This document shows, in pieces, positions 23,909 to 24,017 of a DNA stretch of 24,017 nt (positions within the stretch are counted from its first letter, which is position 1; each line of letters starts with the position of its first letter). A model generated the notes under the pieces. That model made no database searches. It had not been told where the DNA came from and was given only the letters and a program-made list of their open reading frames with translations. The DNA comes from Acetomicrobium sp. UBA5826 (GTDB taxonomy: Bacteria > Synergistota > Synergistia > Synergistales > Acetomicrobiaceae). The position numbers were made by a program, and so were the translations under genes. The stretch covers positions 35,100 through 59,116 of the forward strand of contig NZ_DJHF01000016.1 of assembly GCF_002433005.1 (NCBI RefSeq), given 5' to 3'.

Positions 23909-24017
23909 GAGTCAAGATGGGGATTTCCTGAAGGCCTGGTTTTGGCCGCGTTCTCCAAAGCACCTTGACAATATAACCTTGGGTTTGCTTCTAACACCTG
24001 CGTCGATCCCCGAAGGC

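Larger units (their letters stand above)
23844..24017. other. Unassigned tail after the glycan cluster
   Basis: There is no + strand gene here. On the minus strand one frame is open from the window edge (24015) to a TAA at 23904-23902, giving 37 residues that start LRGSTQVLEANPRLY and end PSGNPHLDSG. Its stop lies in a hairpin. The short open frame next to a perfect small hairpin could be the 3' end of an IS200/IS605-type tnpB, but the tail is too short to recognise and could equally be random. Confidence 0.3.

Noticed and set aside
1..24017. CRISPR array, tRNA or rRNA genes
   Set aside because: I found no regularly spaced direct repeats, no tRNA-like cloverleaf with a T-loop consensus and no rRNA segments; coding genes fill almost the entire window.

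Overview
The window is one dense run of about 22 genes, all on the + strand, covering envelope biogenesis and cell division and then surface-polysaccharide (LPS-type) assembly. Heptosyltransferase-type (GT9) enzymes together with an O-antigen ligase/polymerase-type protein point to an outer membrane. RNase J, a DUF5693 protein next to CsaB, and a transketolase split into two subunits are more typical of Firmicutes, Thermotogae and Synergistota. The mix, with heavy use of AGG arginine codons and frequent GTG/TTG starts, suggests an anaerobic diderm such as a Synergistota member (Acetomicrobium/Anaerobaculum-like). This is an inference from gene content and order, not a marker-gene assignment.

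Layout. Positions 2-4848: the end of RNase J, UppP (undecaprenyl-diphosphate phosphatase), a Maf nucleotide pyrophosphatase and a polytopic DUF5693 protein. Positions 4829-7652: CsaB (polysaccharide pyruvyl transferase) and the two transketolase halves. Positions 7657-12625: a cell-wall remodelling block of FtsE, FtsX, an EnvC-like coiled-coil M23 peptidase, a CtpA-type S41 protease and a YibQ-like divergent polysaccharide deacetylase. Positions 12670-15147: PurA, then an ELM1-family protein. Positions 15144-23843: a glycosyltransferase cluster in the order GT4, GT9, GT4, O-antigen ligase/polymerase, GT2, GT9, GT4, GT4. The last 174 bases carry no gene I can name. They hold two inverted repeats and a short open frame on the minus strand that runs off the window edge.

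Nearly every junction is a short overlap (ATGA, GTGA, TAATG, TGATG) or a gap under 60 bases, and I see no convincing internal terminator or strong promoter. Long polycistronic transcripts with translational coupling are therefore likely. UppP recycles the lipid carrier used by both peptidoglycan and O-antigen. FtsEX with the M23 protein, CtpA and the deacetylase look like a septal-wall hydrolysis and quality-control module. CsaB/DUF5693 probably make or export a pyruvylated wall polymer. The 3' half builds a surface glycan.

Base composition changes sharply. The backbone is GC-rich (34 of 60 bases G/C in line 8101, 41 of 60 in line 23581). The stretch from about 17640 to 22790 is AT-rich (8 of 60 in line 19021). 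The edges of this stretch fall inside or right at glycosyltransferase genes, which suggests recombinational exchange of the variable part of the glycan locus.
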